From: Cristatella mucedo
Lineage: Eukaryota; Bryozoa; Phylactolaemata; Cristatellidae
DNA: 64,000 nt
Assembly: GCA_009760855.2 (NCBI GenBank)
Contig: WPIO01000020.1
Span: 4,192,001 to 4,256,000 of the forward strand
Direction: 5' to 3'
A program made the position numbers and the translations under genes. Below, in pieces: positions 31,080-40,824 of this stretch. Positions within the stretch are counted from its first letter, which is position 1. The number at the start of each line of letters is the position of its first letter. The notes under the pieces are model-generated. The model ran no database searches and was not told where the DNA came from. It worked only from the letters and a program-made list of their open reading frames with translations.

Positions 31080-32300
31080 ACTGAGCCTGATCACTTGGTC
31101 TACGTGCTCTCTGCCCACTGCAGCACCCAGGTACGTGTAGCCAGCTGCAGAGTCTGCCTGTGCCGCCCCAGTGAGCACGTCTGCGGCAGACGGTGGAGAA
31201 ACCGTCCCAGATCTCAGGTTTTCCTCAGACCGTAACGTTGTAGTGTGTCCATAATGTAGGTCTGATTGAGTTAGAATTTTGCAGGCTCGGTCTCAGGTGC
31301 ATAATCTAACTTGGTGGGAGCGTTTTGCAGCGTAGGTGGAGCCGCGTCACAGCATTCTACCCTGGCACTGTAAAAACTCCTTCAGATTTGCACGCGTGAG
31401 TAGCCGATACAGGTTGCCGTCTCATATTATACCTAGCAGTTAGAAAAGTCTCCCTTGTCTAATGCCAGAAGCAGCCACGTCCGTTATCCCAGGGTTGGTG
31501 AAAGACACATGATCACCGTCAAACTCGACCTTATAGCCTCGTACGACGCATTGGCTCAAAAGAAAAAAGGTTCTTGGCAAGTGCCAACGAGCAAAACATC
31601 TCGAAGTTCGGCTTCTCGCCATGCAGTACCTACATGCAGCTGAATACGCACCTTGCCCACGCCGATCGCTTTAAGTACTTCACCGTCATCCACCACGACA
31701 CTGCAAGCAATTTTCTCGCAGCATGTAAAGAGCTCGGGCTCGTTACACATATGTGGCGTGTCTGCAGAGTCTATTAGCCATTCCTGCTGTGATGGAAACT
31801 GGCAGGCAGTCGAGTTCGCAGTAAAAACGAATTAAGTCCATAGTCGCTGTATCCGTGGCCTCCGATTTGGCCTTTTTGTCCCGTTTCCTTTTGTGACATT
31901 GTGAGGCCTTGTGGCCCACCACTAAGCAATAGTGGCACTTACCAGAAAATTTGAAAGTGTGCTGCTTGCCCTGAGTGGTAGGCGAAGTCGCTTTGCTGGC
32001 TTTCCAGGCTTCATTCGAAGCCACAAGAGCCATCTCTCTCGTGCTCTCGTCAAGGGAATGCCGATTTTTCCGCCTCAGACGTTGATGCATCAGCCTGGTC
32101 CTGACAAAGCCAAGCGTTAAGTCGCGCGTGTCCCTTTCTTCAAGGGCCATTATCAGCTGCTGCCAAGACAAAGGTAGCCCATTAATCATACGTAGGATAA
32201 TCTGTTCCTCCGGTATAGTGTCGCCTGCTGCATGAAGCAAATTTGCAATTGATTTAACTTCGCTTACGTAATCCTGTACATCGTCACATTCGTTCATCCG
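31080..32300 (-). pseudogene. Ty1/Copia element fragment: gag, protease, pre-integrase
   Basis: On the - strand, 32297-31743 encodes the C-terminal two-thirds of a Copia gag (YVSEVKSIANLLHAAG, MINGLPLSWQQL, DLTLGFV) with zinc knuckle CHYCLVVGHKASQC. Near 31790-31750 another frame has the protease, WLIDSADTPHMC, where DSGA/S is expected. VVVDDGEVLKAIGVGKVRIQ and LRDVLLVG follow, then FFLLSQCVVRGYKV and a GAG-pre-integrase-like end near 31400. Below 31360 only scraps remain, perhaps late RT (YIMDTLQRYGL). The N-terminus of gag is absent. Confidence 0.7.
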
Positions 32301-32386
32301 GGAAAATGCCAGCTTCCGACGAGTCGGGCATGACGAGCGAGCTGTGGGCCGGCTTAGTGTCGCCGTACCGGACTAGGGGTTCTCTA

Positions 32387-32528
32387 TGTAATGATAAGAC
32401 GCAGCACAACGAACAGACTACGTTTATTGGCAACCATCTTATGTCGACTACAGGACCGCACCGTGATCGAGGCCTCTCCTGATTGGTCACGTTGTTGCGG
32501 TTCCGCCCGATAGTTCTGTTATCACACA
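32387..32528 (-). repeat. Gypsy 2 3' LTR, 142 bp
   Basis: Ends TGTAATGATAA and TTATCACACA are near inverted repeats. It matches 35871-35992 over about 120 bp (ACGTTTATTGGCAACCATCT, TATGTCGACT, AGGACCGCACCGTGA). A polypurine tract adjoins on the inner side. Confidence 0.75.
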
Positions 32529-32844
32529 TTCCCTCCAAATAGGAACTGTCTCATTTTCAAAGATCTAGCCTTTGGACTGGCTTTACCAGCCTGCCAGACC
32601 TTGTTGTCGTTTGACCTTGAGAGGTGTACATCTCATCGGCAATACTTGGAGACTGATCTTGAACTGCAGGTGTAGGTTTCGGTAGATGTAGGGAACTGCC
32701 ATTATATTCTTTGTTGGTGACCTGTGGATCGGTGTCAATCGGTCGAAGATGCCTTCTGTTCCGCCGCAGAGTGCTGCCATTATCAGTCTGCACGACAAAC
32801 GATCGAGGTGCACTTGCTTGAGCTGTCGCCGTTGCATGAGTGCT

Positions 32845-33600
32845 CTAGCTGTTTTCACCATCAGTCCGCACTAGTAACGGTTGGCCAGGTTGAAGAGGTG
32901 GAAGTGGGCGAGAAGAATGATGGCGATCGTGGTAGTGCTGTTGAAGCTCTTTTGCACGGTCGTCGTTGAGTTGCACCTTTTCTTTTGCAGGCCATTGTGG
33001 TTCGACATGCCGAGGGGGCACTGGCAACGTCGTCCTAATCTGCCGTCCCATGATCAGTTGTGCCGGGCTGAAGCCTGTAGAGGTGCATGGCGTCGACCTC
33101 TGTATCATTAATGCGAGGCACGGATCAGGCTGCCTCACAATAGATTTGGCAGTTTGCACCGCTCTTTCCACTTCTCCGGTCGCATGTGGAAAATGTGGGC
33201 TGGTCGTAACATGTTTGAACCCATATTGTCTCGCGAAATCGCCGAATTCGTGAGATGAAAATTGTGGACCATTGTCAGACTGCAAAGACTCTGGTATGCC
33301 CCAGCGAGCAAATATGGTCTGCAGTTCGGCCACAACTTCTTTGGTCGTCGATTTAGCTAATGGAGTGATTTCCATATATCTGGAGTAAAAGTCGATCACA
33401 ATCAGGTGCTGTCCCTCGTGTTCGAAGAGATCGGCAGCGACTTGTTGCCAGGGAACACTGGGCAACGGTGTAGGGATGAGTGGCTCATGTAGTTGTCTCC
33501 GCTGGTTCATTTGACAGAAGCTGCACGAATCGACAAATGTCTTAAACGTCTTGGCTAATTCCTAGCCAGTATACACATGAGATTTCTCGGTCCCTAAATT
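32845..33600 (-). pseudogene. Gypsy 2 integrase
   Basis: The frame 33510-32845 (221 codons) carries the integrase catalytic core: AADLFEHEGQHLIVIDFYSR, LQSDNGPQFSSHEFGDF and HFPHATGEVERAVQTAK, so the D,D-35-E triad appears intact. It then has FSPAQLIMGRQIRTTLP and a basic C-terminus (RDHHSSR-like). The zinc-binding N-terminus is only partly readable around 33550-33600. It inserts retroelement cDNA; here it is orphaned from a full pol frame. Confidence 0.75.
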
Positions 33601-33603
33601 TGG

Positions 33604-35019
33604 TCACCCCCTGGTGGCCGTCGTGGATCCACTCCAACAGAAAAGCCTGAAGGCTCTGAGGGATATATATATGCGATCGTCATACAGTAGTAATCCATTT
33701 GACACAGAAAGATGGCTACTTATTGTGAAGGACTTCCGCAAGGTTTCCGGTAGGCCCTTGCTTGATGTAGGACACCCTGACAGCGTATACCTAATGACAT
33801 CCTGTAGCTCACTGTCGTCAGCAGTAGCCTGCTTTACTTCGCTCAAGCGAGCTACTGAAAGCGATTTAGAAACAACAGCGTCTACGTAGAGTTGAACGGC
33901 CTCGGTTTGGTCGTGTTCTTCACTCCCACGAAGTGGTGCTCTTGACAACGTATCAGACATCACAAGGGTCTTCCCAGGCACATACACGGCGTATGGGTTA
34001 AAACGCATCATTCGCATCAATAGGCGTTGACATCTAACCGGAACCTGGTCATGGTCCTTAGTCATAAGCAACGGTATAAGTGGCCATGGGTATATGGTCA
34101 GTACGAAGCTCGAAAGAAGGCAGACCAATAAGGAACTTACTGAACCTCTCGCACGCCCACACCGCCACAAGGCACTCTTTTTCGATCTGAGCGTATCTCG
34201 TTTCGGCGGCTGACAACGTGCGGGATGCAAATGCGACAGGTCGCACATCTTGCTCTCCCGATCCATGGCACTGCAGCAGAACGGCACTTAGACCTGGCAT
34301 CTACTGGCATCGGCACTGACAATCACCGACTTTTTCTGGGTCAAAATAAGCCAACACTGCTGCCTTTGTTAAAAGCAACTTTGCTTCTCGGAATGATTTC
34401 TTCTGGCTATGACCCCTGTACCATACTGAGTCAGACGAGAGGAAATTATTTAGTGGTTTTGAGACCATGGCCAGATTCGGCACAAACCGGCCGAGGTAGT
34501 TCATCATACATACCAAGGCATATCTTTAGCTCGGCTATGTTTGTTGGATCAAGGAGGTTGAGGATGGCTTCTATTTTGTCGTCTGACGGCCGGACGCCAC
34601 CGGCATCAATTACATGCTATAAGAACGTCAAAGTTGGCTGGCGGAATATACATTTGTCTCTATTCAGCTTTAGGCCCGACTTTGAAATTTCGGAAATAAT
34701 ACGACGCAATCTATCGTCATGCTCAGCCGCCGTGGATCAATAAACCAAAACATCGTCCGTATATATGGCTACACCTTCGATCTCACCCAAGAGGTGCATC
34801 ATGTATCAGTCGCTGAAAGATCTCCGGCGCGATAGTTATGCCAAAGGGCAGCCAACGAAAACAAAAACGTCCAAACGGTGTTATAAACGTCGTTAAGCGA
34901 GTACTCTCGTGGGACAACGGAATAGCCCAAAATCCGCTAGAGGCGTCCAACTTTGAGAACATTGTAGCACCAACAAGCTGAGGTAAAATCTCATCAAGCG
35001 TCCACGGTTTAGTTCTCAC
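33604..35019 (-). pseudogene. Gypsy 2 reverse transcriptase and RNase H remnants
   Basis: 35019-34783 encodes RT from TLDEILPQL through FSKLDASSGFWAIPLS and ITPFGRFCFRWLPFGI. The catalytic block reads YTDD at about 34750. 34516-34301 is the thumb (YLGRFVPNL, AVLAYFDPEK). RNase H follows: VSADAS, then SRTLSAAETRYAQIEKECLV and RTDHIPM, so the catalytic acids D, E and D are present in pieces. Multiple frameshifts and stops. RT fingers are missing. Confidence 0.75.
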
Positions 35020-35025
35020 CGTCGG

Positions 35026-35749
35026 ATTCAGCCGCGATCTCTCTTATTTTAGCGTCGGGTTTTATGCGTGATTGGCACAGAACTGCATAGTGGCCTAACT
35101 TCCCACAGGTATTGCAACGGCGGTCTCGCGCTAGGCAGTGTCCAGAAGTGTGAGCCGAGTTAGAATTCCGGCAGCTGTTAGCTTGTTTTACGTCGAAAAG
35201 CTTAACTCTCCTACGGTCTGTGCGGCTGCTAGCCTCTAAGACGAAGTGCTCACAACAGTTACCAGACTGTGGTCGCCGACGAACCTCAGAGACATCTGAA
35301 ACAGGGTGCTGTAGACTCAGCTGTGATTTTACCGTCTCCGTGTGACGCGCTTGTTGTACTGCCACAGTTAACGTAAGGTCGGGGATTAGTTGCAGGGCAT
35401 CTGAAATTATAAAGTCGGACAAGCCCACAACCAGGCGATCTCGGAACGACTCATCTTTCATCGCGCCGTATTCACAGTGTGAAGCTAAATCAAGTAGTGC
35501 GCGTATGAATGCCTCGGTGGATTCACCCGGATTTTGGCAGCGGTGTTTGAACATAGCCCGATCGTGGATTATATTCCTTCGCGGTATGAAATAGTTATCA
35601 AACTTGCCCAAGATGAGATCCAACGTCATCACTTGGTCGACCTCATAGGTAAAGGTGTCGAAAATCGCTTCAGCTTGCGCTCCCATGGCGTACAAGAGTG
35701 TACTTCTCTGTACGTCCTGTTCCTCCGCCGTCAACTTCGTTGCTGTCAC
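35026..35749 (-). pseudogene. Gypsy 2 gag (capsid plus CCHC nucleocapsid)
   Basis: A long open frame (about 240 codons): FDNYFIPRRNIIHDRAMFKH, ESTEAFIRALLDLASHCEYG and FRDRLVVGLSD are typical Gypsy capsid blocks. The zinc knuckle CNTCGKLGHYAVLCQ follows near the end. The frame stops at a deletion joint where RT sequence begins in another frame at 35019. Confidence 0.75.
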
Positions 35750-35870
35750 ATAATGGCGAAAACGATTTCTCCAAGCCGTCCATAACGCCGGCTCATCAAA
35801 TGTGAATTCCGCTGGGGGTTACACTTGGCGATTTGCAGGGCGAAACTCTATAGCTTCACCGCTGCCACTG

Positions 35871-35992
35871 TGTAATGATAAGACGCAGTACAACGAACAG
35901 ACCACGTTTATTGGCAACCATCTTATGTCGACTCCAGGACCGCACCGTGAGCCAGGCCTCTGCTGATTGGTCACGTAGTTGCTGCCGGCTAC
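35871..35992 (-). repeat. Gypsy 2 5' LTR, truncated
   Basis: 122 bp matching the 142-bp LTR at 32387 with a few percent differences. Its outer about 20-35 bp are replaced by GCCGGCTACGTGTCGCCG and following sequence, which itself matches the outer flank of the other LTR. Confidence 0.7.
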
Positions 35993-36029
35993 GTGTCGCC
36001 GTACCGGACTGGGGGTTCTCTAGACTCGG

Positions 36030-36838
36030 TCCTCGGCATTCCGGCCTGCCGTGAAGCCTGTTTCCCCGAGGCCGGCTGGAAATCAGTGCGACTCTGTTGC
36101 TAGCACAGTTGTAGGCTACATGGCCCCAGCTTAAACACTGCACTTCCTGGCGCGCTTTCTTAAGGCCATGAAAGTTTCCCATCTTCCTTGCTCGCGATAG
36201 CTGTGCTGAGCCTGCTAGCTTCACTGCAGACTCTTGTCCGAGCTCTTCCGTGGGCTTCCCCTTCCAGTCGCATGAGCTGGAGCTCGGCTTATAAGATGGC
36301 CGTGCGGGCGACAAGCTCGTCGACGACACTCACTCACCTCGCTCCGGCCAGTTCGAAGGACGCTACGGTAGGGTGTGTGGGCCCTTGTGGCATAGCCATT
36401 AGAATTGTGGCTTGCTTCAGAGCCGTCGTTGTACAGTCCAGTGAAGCCTTTATGGTTGGTGCTACACTGTCTAGTACAGGAGCAACTCGCTTTCGGCATC
36501 GCTTAAATCTGCATCGTTTAAATCTGCCATCGCTCATCTGAGCACGTTCTTCAAATCATGCATACAGTTCCGTACCGGATCGCCATCCTGCGCGGCTTTC
36601 AAAGTCACGGACGTACTAACAACGGTCCTCAGGCAAGAACGCCTCAAGAACTTCTTCGACCTTTTATTCTTTGCATCCTTCTTTCCAGCTCAAGGTATAC
36701 GACGAATGCCTTACCTTGCTCGTTCAAGAGGCCTCGTCCCAGCCATTTGCCGACGCATAGGCACCATAGCGTTTTAGCTAGAGGTCTAGCCACGATCAGC
36801 CGTCATACATCGGTAACATCGTAGCAGTAGCCATTCTG
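36030..36838 (-). pseudogene. Second gag copy of the Gypsy 3 family
   Basis: On the - strand directly after the LTR 36839-37100, decayed frames parallel the gag at 40544-40077: NGWDEAS-like, a block like MxDLxxAxxES (MADLNDADLNDAESELLLY), then, beyond where the other copy is deleted, a zinc knuckle (CLSWGHVAYNC, one Cys changed) and ECRGPSLENPQSG. It is cut by Gypsy 2 at 35992-36030. Confidence 0.65.
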
Positions 36839-37100
36839 TGTTGTATTACTGTGTCTCCGGCTGCAGCAGCGTTAGCGGAGTCTCACGGTGACACGAAGAC
36901 ACAACCGAGCGAACATAAGTGGTGAACGAGACTCTTCTTCTTTATTCCCCAGCAGTGTACATATACGAGCTGGGGCTGACCACAGATACGTGAGTGCATC
37001 TGTGGTGGGCCACATGCTGACATCAAAGGGTGCTTGGTTCAACCACCCACCGCAGGCGGGACATATACTAGCGACCGGGAAGAAGCAGGCTCACACAACA
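36839..37100 (-). repeat. Gypsy 3 3' LTR, also 5' LTR of the next gag copy
   Basis: 262 bp. It matches 40558-40824 (GTGTCTCCGGCTG, GGTGGxCGAGACTC, TTTATT, CACAGAT, GTGGGCCAC, ACATCAAAGG). The polypurine tract lies on its right, and gag of the same family begins on its left, so one LTR serves two internal regions. Confidence 0.75.
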
Positions 37101-37114
37101 TCCCTTCCTCCATA

Positions 37115-38300
37115 GAATGTCTAAAAAACACATAGTCCGCCCGCCTGGCAAGGGTGCGGTGCTCGCGGGCCAAAGCTCGTGAAGCCGTCGGTTCGCTGGC
37201 GCTCTCGACTTCCTCAGCGGGCGGTGGCCCCGAGCCAGAATTCGAGGCCTCTCTCCCAGCATCTCGTTCGGTCTCGATCCACTCGGGGGGGCGGTTACGT
37301 CAAGATTAGGCTCTTGTAGCCGTGGAACTCGCATCTTAACCTTATCCACATGCACGACCTTGCTGTGGCCGGCGTCATTTGTGATGCGCAAGGTGGCCGG
37401 TCCCAGAACCGTTTCTACTCTCCAGCCGCCGAGCCATCGCAGTGCGAGCTTGTGCCTCGGTCGGCTATCCCACAGCCACACCGCATCTCCAGGAAGATAA
37501 GTGGGTGGTGTTTTCGGTTGCTGCCGGCTCCGCGCTTCTTCGGCACTCTGAGCCAGCTCTGCATCAACTAGCTCGCGGAATTCGGCGAGCTTTTCGTTCG
37601 TTGAGTGGCAATACGCTGCAGGTGTAAAGCCAGTGTATTGTGCGCCCTCCGCAAGGTTATCAAGGCACTGCGGCTCGCGGCCAAACATCAGCTCGAAGGG
37701 GCTATAGCCCGTAGCTTGATGCCGAGCCGTCCTATAAGCGAACAAAAGCATTGGAAGATTACTCTCCCACTGCCCGGCTGAGTGTCGACATGAGGTTCCT
37801 AGGTTGGTAAGTAGTGTTCGGTTGGCTCTGTCTACCATGCCGTCGCCCTGTAAGTAGTAAGGTATGCCGAATGCCTTACAGAGCGTGGTAATTACCGCGG
37901 CCTCGAAATTGCTGCCCTGGTCAGAGTGCAGAAAGCTCGGAATGCCAAAACGAACGAAAATATTTAACAGGGCCGTCCATACTGTCTTCGCCGATGTGTC
38001 TCGCAAAGGCACGGCCTCGAGCCATTTCGTGAAGCTGTCCTGCAATACCATTAGGTATTCGCGGCCGCACGCTGACATGGCAACCTTCAAGATATCTACA
38101 GCTACCATGTCCCACGGCCGTCCTACAGGTATCGGTACCAGCGGAGCGTTAACGAGCTGTGTTCCTTTAACCGATTGGCATACCTGACATAACCGACAAT
38201 ATCGCACGACGTCTCGGCTCATATTGACCCAATAAGCGTGGTCTCGTAGTCGTTCGTACGTCCGTTCAACGCCTTGGTGACCGCTGTCGTCGCGATGTCG
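37115..38300 (-). pseudogene. Gypsy 3 integrase
   Basis: A frame of 384 codons (38222-37068) preceded by more of the zinc domain: GHQGVERTYERL upstream and CRLCQVCQ inside give an HHCC finger. The core has VDILKVAMSACGREYLMVLQ, LHSDQGSNFEAAV and YYLQGDGMVDRANRTLLTNL. The third catalytic residue, expected Glu in VER, is Asp. FAYRTARHQATGYSPFELMF follows, then a C-terminal domain (LPGDAVWLWDSR...KVVHVDKVKMR). The frame runs through the polypurine tract into the LTR. Confidence 0.82.
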
Positions 38301-38330
38301 TCTGAGCAGTTCTTCTCGGCGGAACCGACG

Positions 38331-39108
38331 TTATGAATGACGGGTCCAACGTGGTGCTCGGCTTGGACCGGCCTGCAGTGCCTCTGCCACAGCCTTCAAA
38401 AACGGGTCTCGTCGCCGCATCTCTCTGATGTCGCTCACCTCTTCCATCGGCCGAATCTCGACGAGACACGCTGGCAGGTCCTCGGTTGGCCGGCGCGACA
38501 GAGCATCTGCGTGAGTATTAAGCTCCGCTCTTCTGTATCTGACGTCAAACTCGAATTCCTGTAAGGCGACAGCCCATCGTGCCAGAATCCCCTGTTTTCT
38601 GGCCGTTAAGCCACACAAGCGGAATGTGATCGGTATTGGCCTCAAATCTTCTGCCCATGAGGTAGTGTCTGAACTCTTTCAAGGCGTATATGAGTGCCAG
38701 GCACTCTTTTTGAATGGTGCCACAGCTTTGTTCACTAGGAGACAAGGCGCGGCTCTTGAACGCCAGCACTCGGCCTCCTTGCTCCAATATCGCACCCAAA
38801 CCTTGGTCACTGGCGTCGGTCGAGACGACGAAAGGCTCGGCGGTCGTTGGGTAGGCAAGCACCGGGGCCGTGGCCAGCGCCCCCTTCAGTAGCTCAAAGT
38901 GCTGTTGCTGCGTCCGCTCCCAAGTGAATGGCGTCTCCGTTGCAAGCAGTGCATGCAAAGGGGCGGCCAACTCAGCAAAGCCCTCGATGAACCGGCGATA
39001 GTAGGACGCCAGGCCCAGAAACGCACGAAGCTCCGACGCCGAAGTCGGCGCCGTTGACTTGGCGCAATTTCTCCGGGTCAGGGCGCATGCCGTTTCTGTC
39101 AAAGACAT
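38331..39108 (-). pseudogene. Gypsy 3 RT thumb and RNase H
   Basis: The frame 39108-38545 has SELRAFLGLASYYRRFIEGF, then RNase H with VSTDASDQGLGAILEQ, IQKECLALIYALKEFRHYLM and ANTDHIPLVWL; catalytic D, E and D are present. A shift leads to 38645-38331 (RYRRAELNTHADALSRRP), the usual tether ahead of integrase. Confidence 0.8.
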
Positions 39109-39676
39109 GCCCCAGGTATTTCACTTTCGCCTGCGCAATATGGCATTTACCACCGGACAGCGTCAATCCGGCCTTCTGCAGCCTGGAAAACACTGTATTC
39201 AAATGGTTGATTTGCTCCACCTTGCTGCAGCTGTGGACCATCGCGTCGTCTAAATAAATGTAAACGAACGGTAAATCGCGAAAAATCGAGTCCATTAACA
39301 GCTGGAATGTTGCCGGGGCCCCGGATAATCCGAATGGCATTTTTAAGAAGGCGAATGCACCAAGTCCTGGCCCGGGCGTAAAAGCCGTCTTTTGGACATC
39401 GTCGGAATGAACCGGTGCCTGCCAGTAGCCCGAATTCATGTCCAGAGTGCTGAAGACGCTGGTGCCATCGAGTTGGTCCTTAATTTCGTGTGGCAACGGC
39501 AAGGGATAAGCATCCTTTGCAGTACGTTTATTATGCTCTATATAGTCAACTGCGATACGCACTTTGCAATTTTTCGTGGGCGTGTAAACAGTTGGTGCGA
39601 GCCAATGGCTAGGGCTCGGCCTGATGATACCCTGCTCCAGCATGATATTAAGCTGCGCCATGATCTTGTCTCGCAA
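38972..39676 (-). pseudogene. Gypsy 3 reverse transcriptase
   Basis: Order of blocks: IIRPSPSHWLAPTVYTPTK, VRIAVDYIEHNKRTAKDAYP, FSTLDMNSGYWQAPV (first catalytic Asp), MPFGLSGAPATFQLLMD, then YIYLDDAMVHS (YLDD) and KVKYLGHVFDRNGMRPDPEK. A complete-looking palm. The frame shifts at about 39060-39110 into the thumb. It copies element RNA into DNA; here it is broken. Confidence 0.85.
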
Positions 39677-40075
39677 ATGCAGCAGAATTCGCGTACTGGC
39701 GCGATGTTACCTGTTGGAATATCGTGATAGGCAAGATTGGTTGAATCTGGTTGGCGCCGGAAGAGGGCTCTAAACCTCTCGACCACTTCTCCGTATGGCT
39801 GCGGGTAGCGTGGTATATTTATCGTGTCGTCATCCGCGTCGAACTGCGGCACCAAACATCACGTCTCGAGCTCTAATGCTGAGTCCTGCTCCACGACGCT
39901 AGCCACTGCTGCCGTATTGCAATTCTGCCATTGCAATTTAAAATGAGGGCAACCTTCCTTTGAGGGCTCCCGGAATTGTATTTGAGCCCTCTGTGAGGTT
40001 AAAATTCGGTTCCTAAAAATCATGTCAACAATGAGGTCTCTCACAACGAGAAAGGTATGGCGCACAGATCTGCCC
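39535..40075 (-). pseudogene. Gypsy 3 protease C-terminus and linker
   Basis: 40065-39859 reads VRHTFLVVRDLIVDMIFRNR, like the last strands of a Gypsy protease before the usual GxDFL. 39855-39538 is the linker to RT. The DTG active site is not present: the gag frame stops at 40077 and this sequence starts immediately, indicating a deletion joint. A sister fragment lies at 29250-29415. Confidence 0.6.
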
Positions 40076-40076
40076 T

Positions 40077-40544
40077 CTATAACAAACTGTAGATCGCACT
40101 GTTAAAGTCCGGCGAAGCCTTAATGATGGAGGCCACACAGTCCGGCAGTCCATTCAAAAAGTGATGGTACTGGAGCGACTCTTTTGCGGCGCCGCTTAAG
40201 TCTGGCATCGCTCGCCTGAGCAGGCGCTTCAGGTCGTACACAAAGTTCTGCACCGCCTCGGCGACCTGCAGGACGCGGCCTTCAAAGTCGTGGCGGTACT
40301 CGCCACGGCCCTCCTCCGGCGAGAACGGCTCCTCTAACGCTTTCTTGTCTTCCTTTATCGTTCGCTTACCGCTTTCCAGTTCCAGATATACGACGAGCGC
40401 CTCGCCCGCTAGAAACGCTTGTACCATGCTCGTACAAGATGCCTCGTCCCAGCCGTTTGACGACGCACTGGCATCAAAGCGTTCAATCCAGAGGTCGAGC
40501 GGCGTTCGACCGTCGTACACTGGCGGTATCATTACAGTAACCAC
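40077..40544 (-). pseudogene. Gypsy 3 gag (capsid part)
   Basis: 155 codons starting shortly after the PBS: PPVYDGRTPLDLWIERFDAS, NGWDEASC, FLAGEALVVYLELE, then the capsid C-terminal part LRRAMPDLSGAAKESLQYHH, FLNGLPDCVASIIKASPDF. It lacks the zinc knuckle because of the deletion at 40077. Confidence 0.75.
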
Positions 40545-40557
40545 TCTCTGCTACCAG

Positions 40558-40824
40558 TGTTGTGTTGCCGTGTCTCCGGCTGTAGCAGCGCTAGGGGAGT
40601 CACACGGAGACACGAGCGGGCGAACGTGAGCGGTGGACGAGACTCAATCTTTATTACCTCAGCGGATACATATATAAGCTACGGGCTGACTCACCACAGA
40701 TTATGGAGTGCATCCGTGGTGAGCCACCGAGGTGGGCCACGTGCCCACATCAAAGGCCGCACCGAGCCAACCGCCCAAATGGCAGTCCACATCAAAGGCC
40801 GCGAAGCAACAGGCACACACAACA
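40558..40824 (-). repeat. Gypsy 3 5' LTR
   Basis: 267 bp, ends TGTTGTGTTG and GCACACACAACA on the + strand, an inverted-repeat pair. A short internal duplication of CACATCAAAGGCCGC occurs at 40746-40802, absent from the partner LTR. Confidence 0.78.

Larger units (their letters stand above)
32387..35992 (-). mobile_element. Gypsy element 2, LTR-flanked with internal deletion
   Basis: In - orientation: 5' LTR 35992-35871 (outer end lost), primer-binding site TGGCAGCGGTGAAGC just inside, gag, partial RT, RNase H, integrase, polypurine tract TTTGGAGGGAA at about 32529-32540, and 3' LTR 32528-32387. LTRs are short (142 bp, TGTAATGATAA...TTATCACACA on the + strand). Gag runs straight into RT without nucleocapsid end or protease, so about 1 kb is missing. 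Total length about 3.6 kb compared with a usual 5 kb. Confidence 0.78.
36839..40824 (-). mobile_element. Gypsy element 3, two LTRs, internally deleted
   Basis: In - orientation: 5' LTR 40824-40558, PBS CTGGTAGCAGAG, gag, end of protease, RT, RNase H, integrase, polypurine tract TATGGAGGAAGGGA (37101-37114), 3' LTR 37100-36839. LTRs are 267 and 262 bp, starting TGTTGTGTG in the element's sense, with AATAAAG-like poly(A) signals. Length is about 4.0 kb. The nucleocapsid and protease active site are missing; RT to RNase H and RNase H to IN are frame-shifted. The integrase catalytic Glu is Asp. Best preserved LTR element of the window. Confidence 0.85.

Noticed and set aside
32845-33335. + strand ORFs inside the Gypsy 2 integrase
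   Set aside because: Shadows of the - strand integrase frame.
38337-38892. + strand ORFs inside Gypsy 3 pol
   Set aside because: Shadows of RNase H coding on the other strand.
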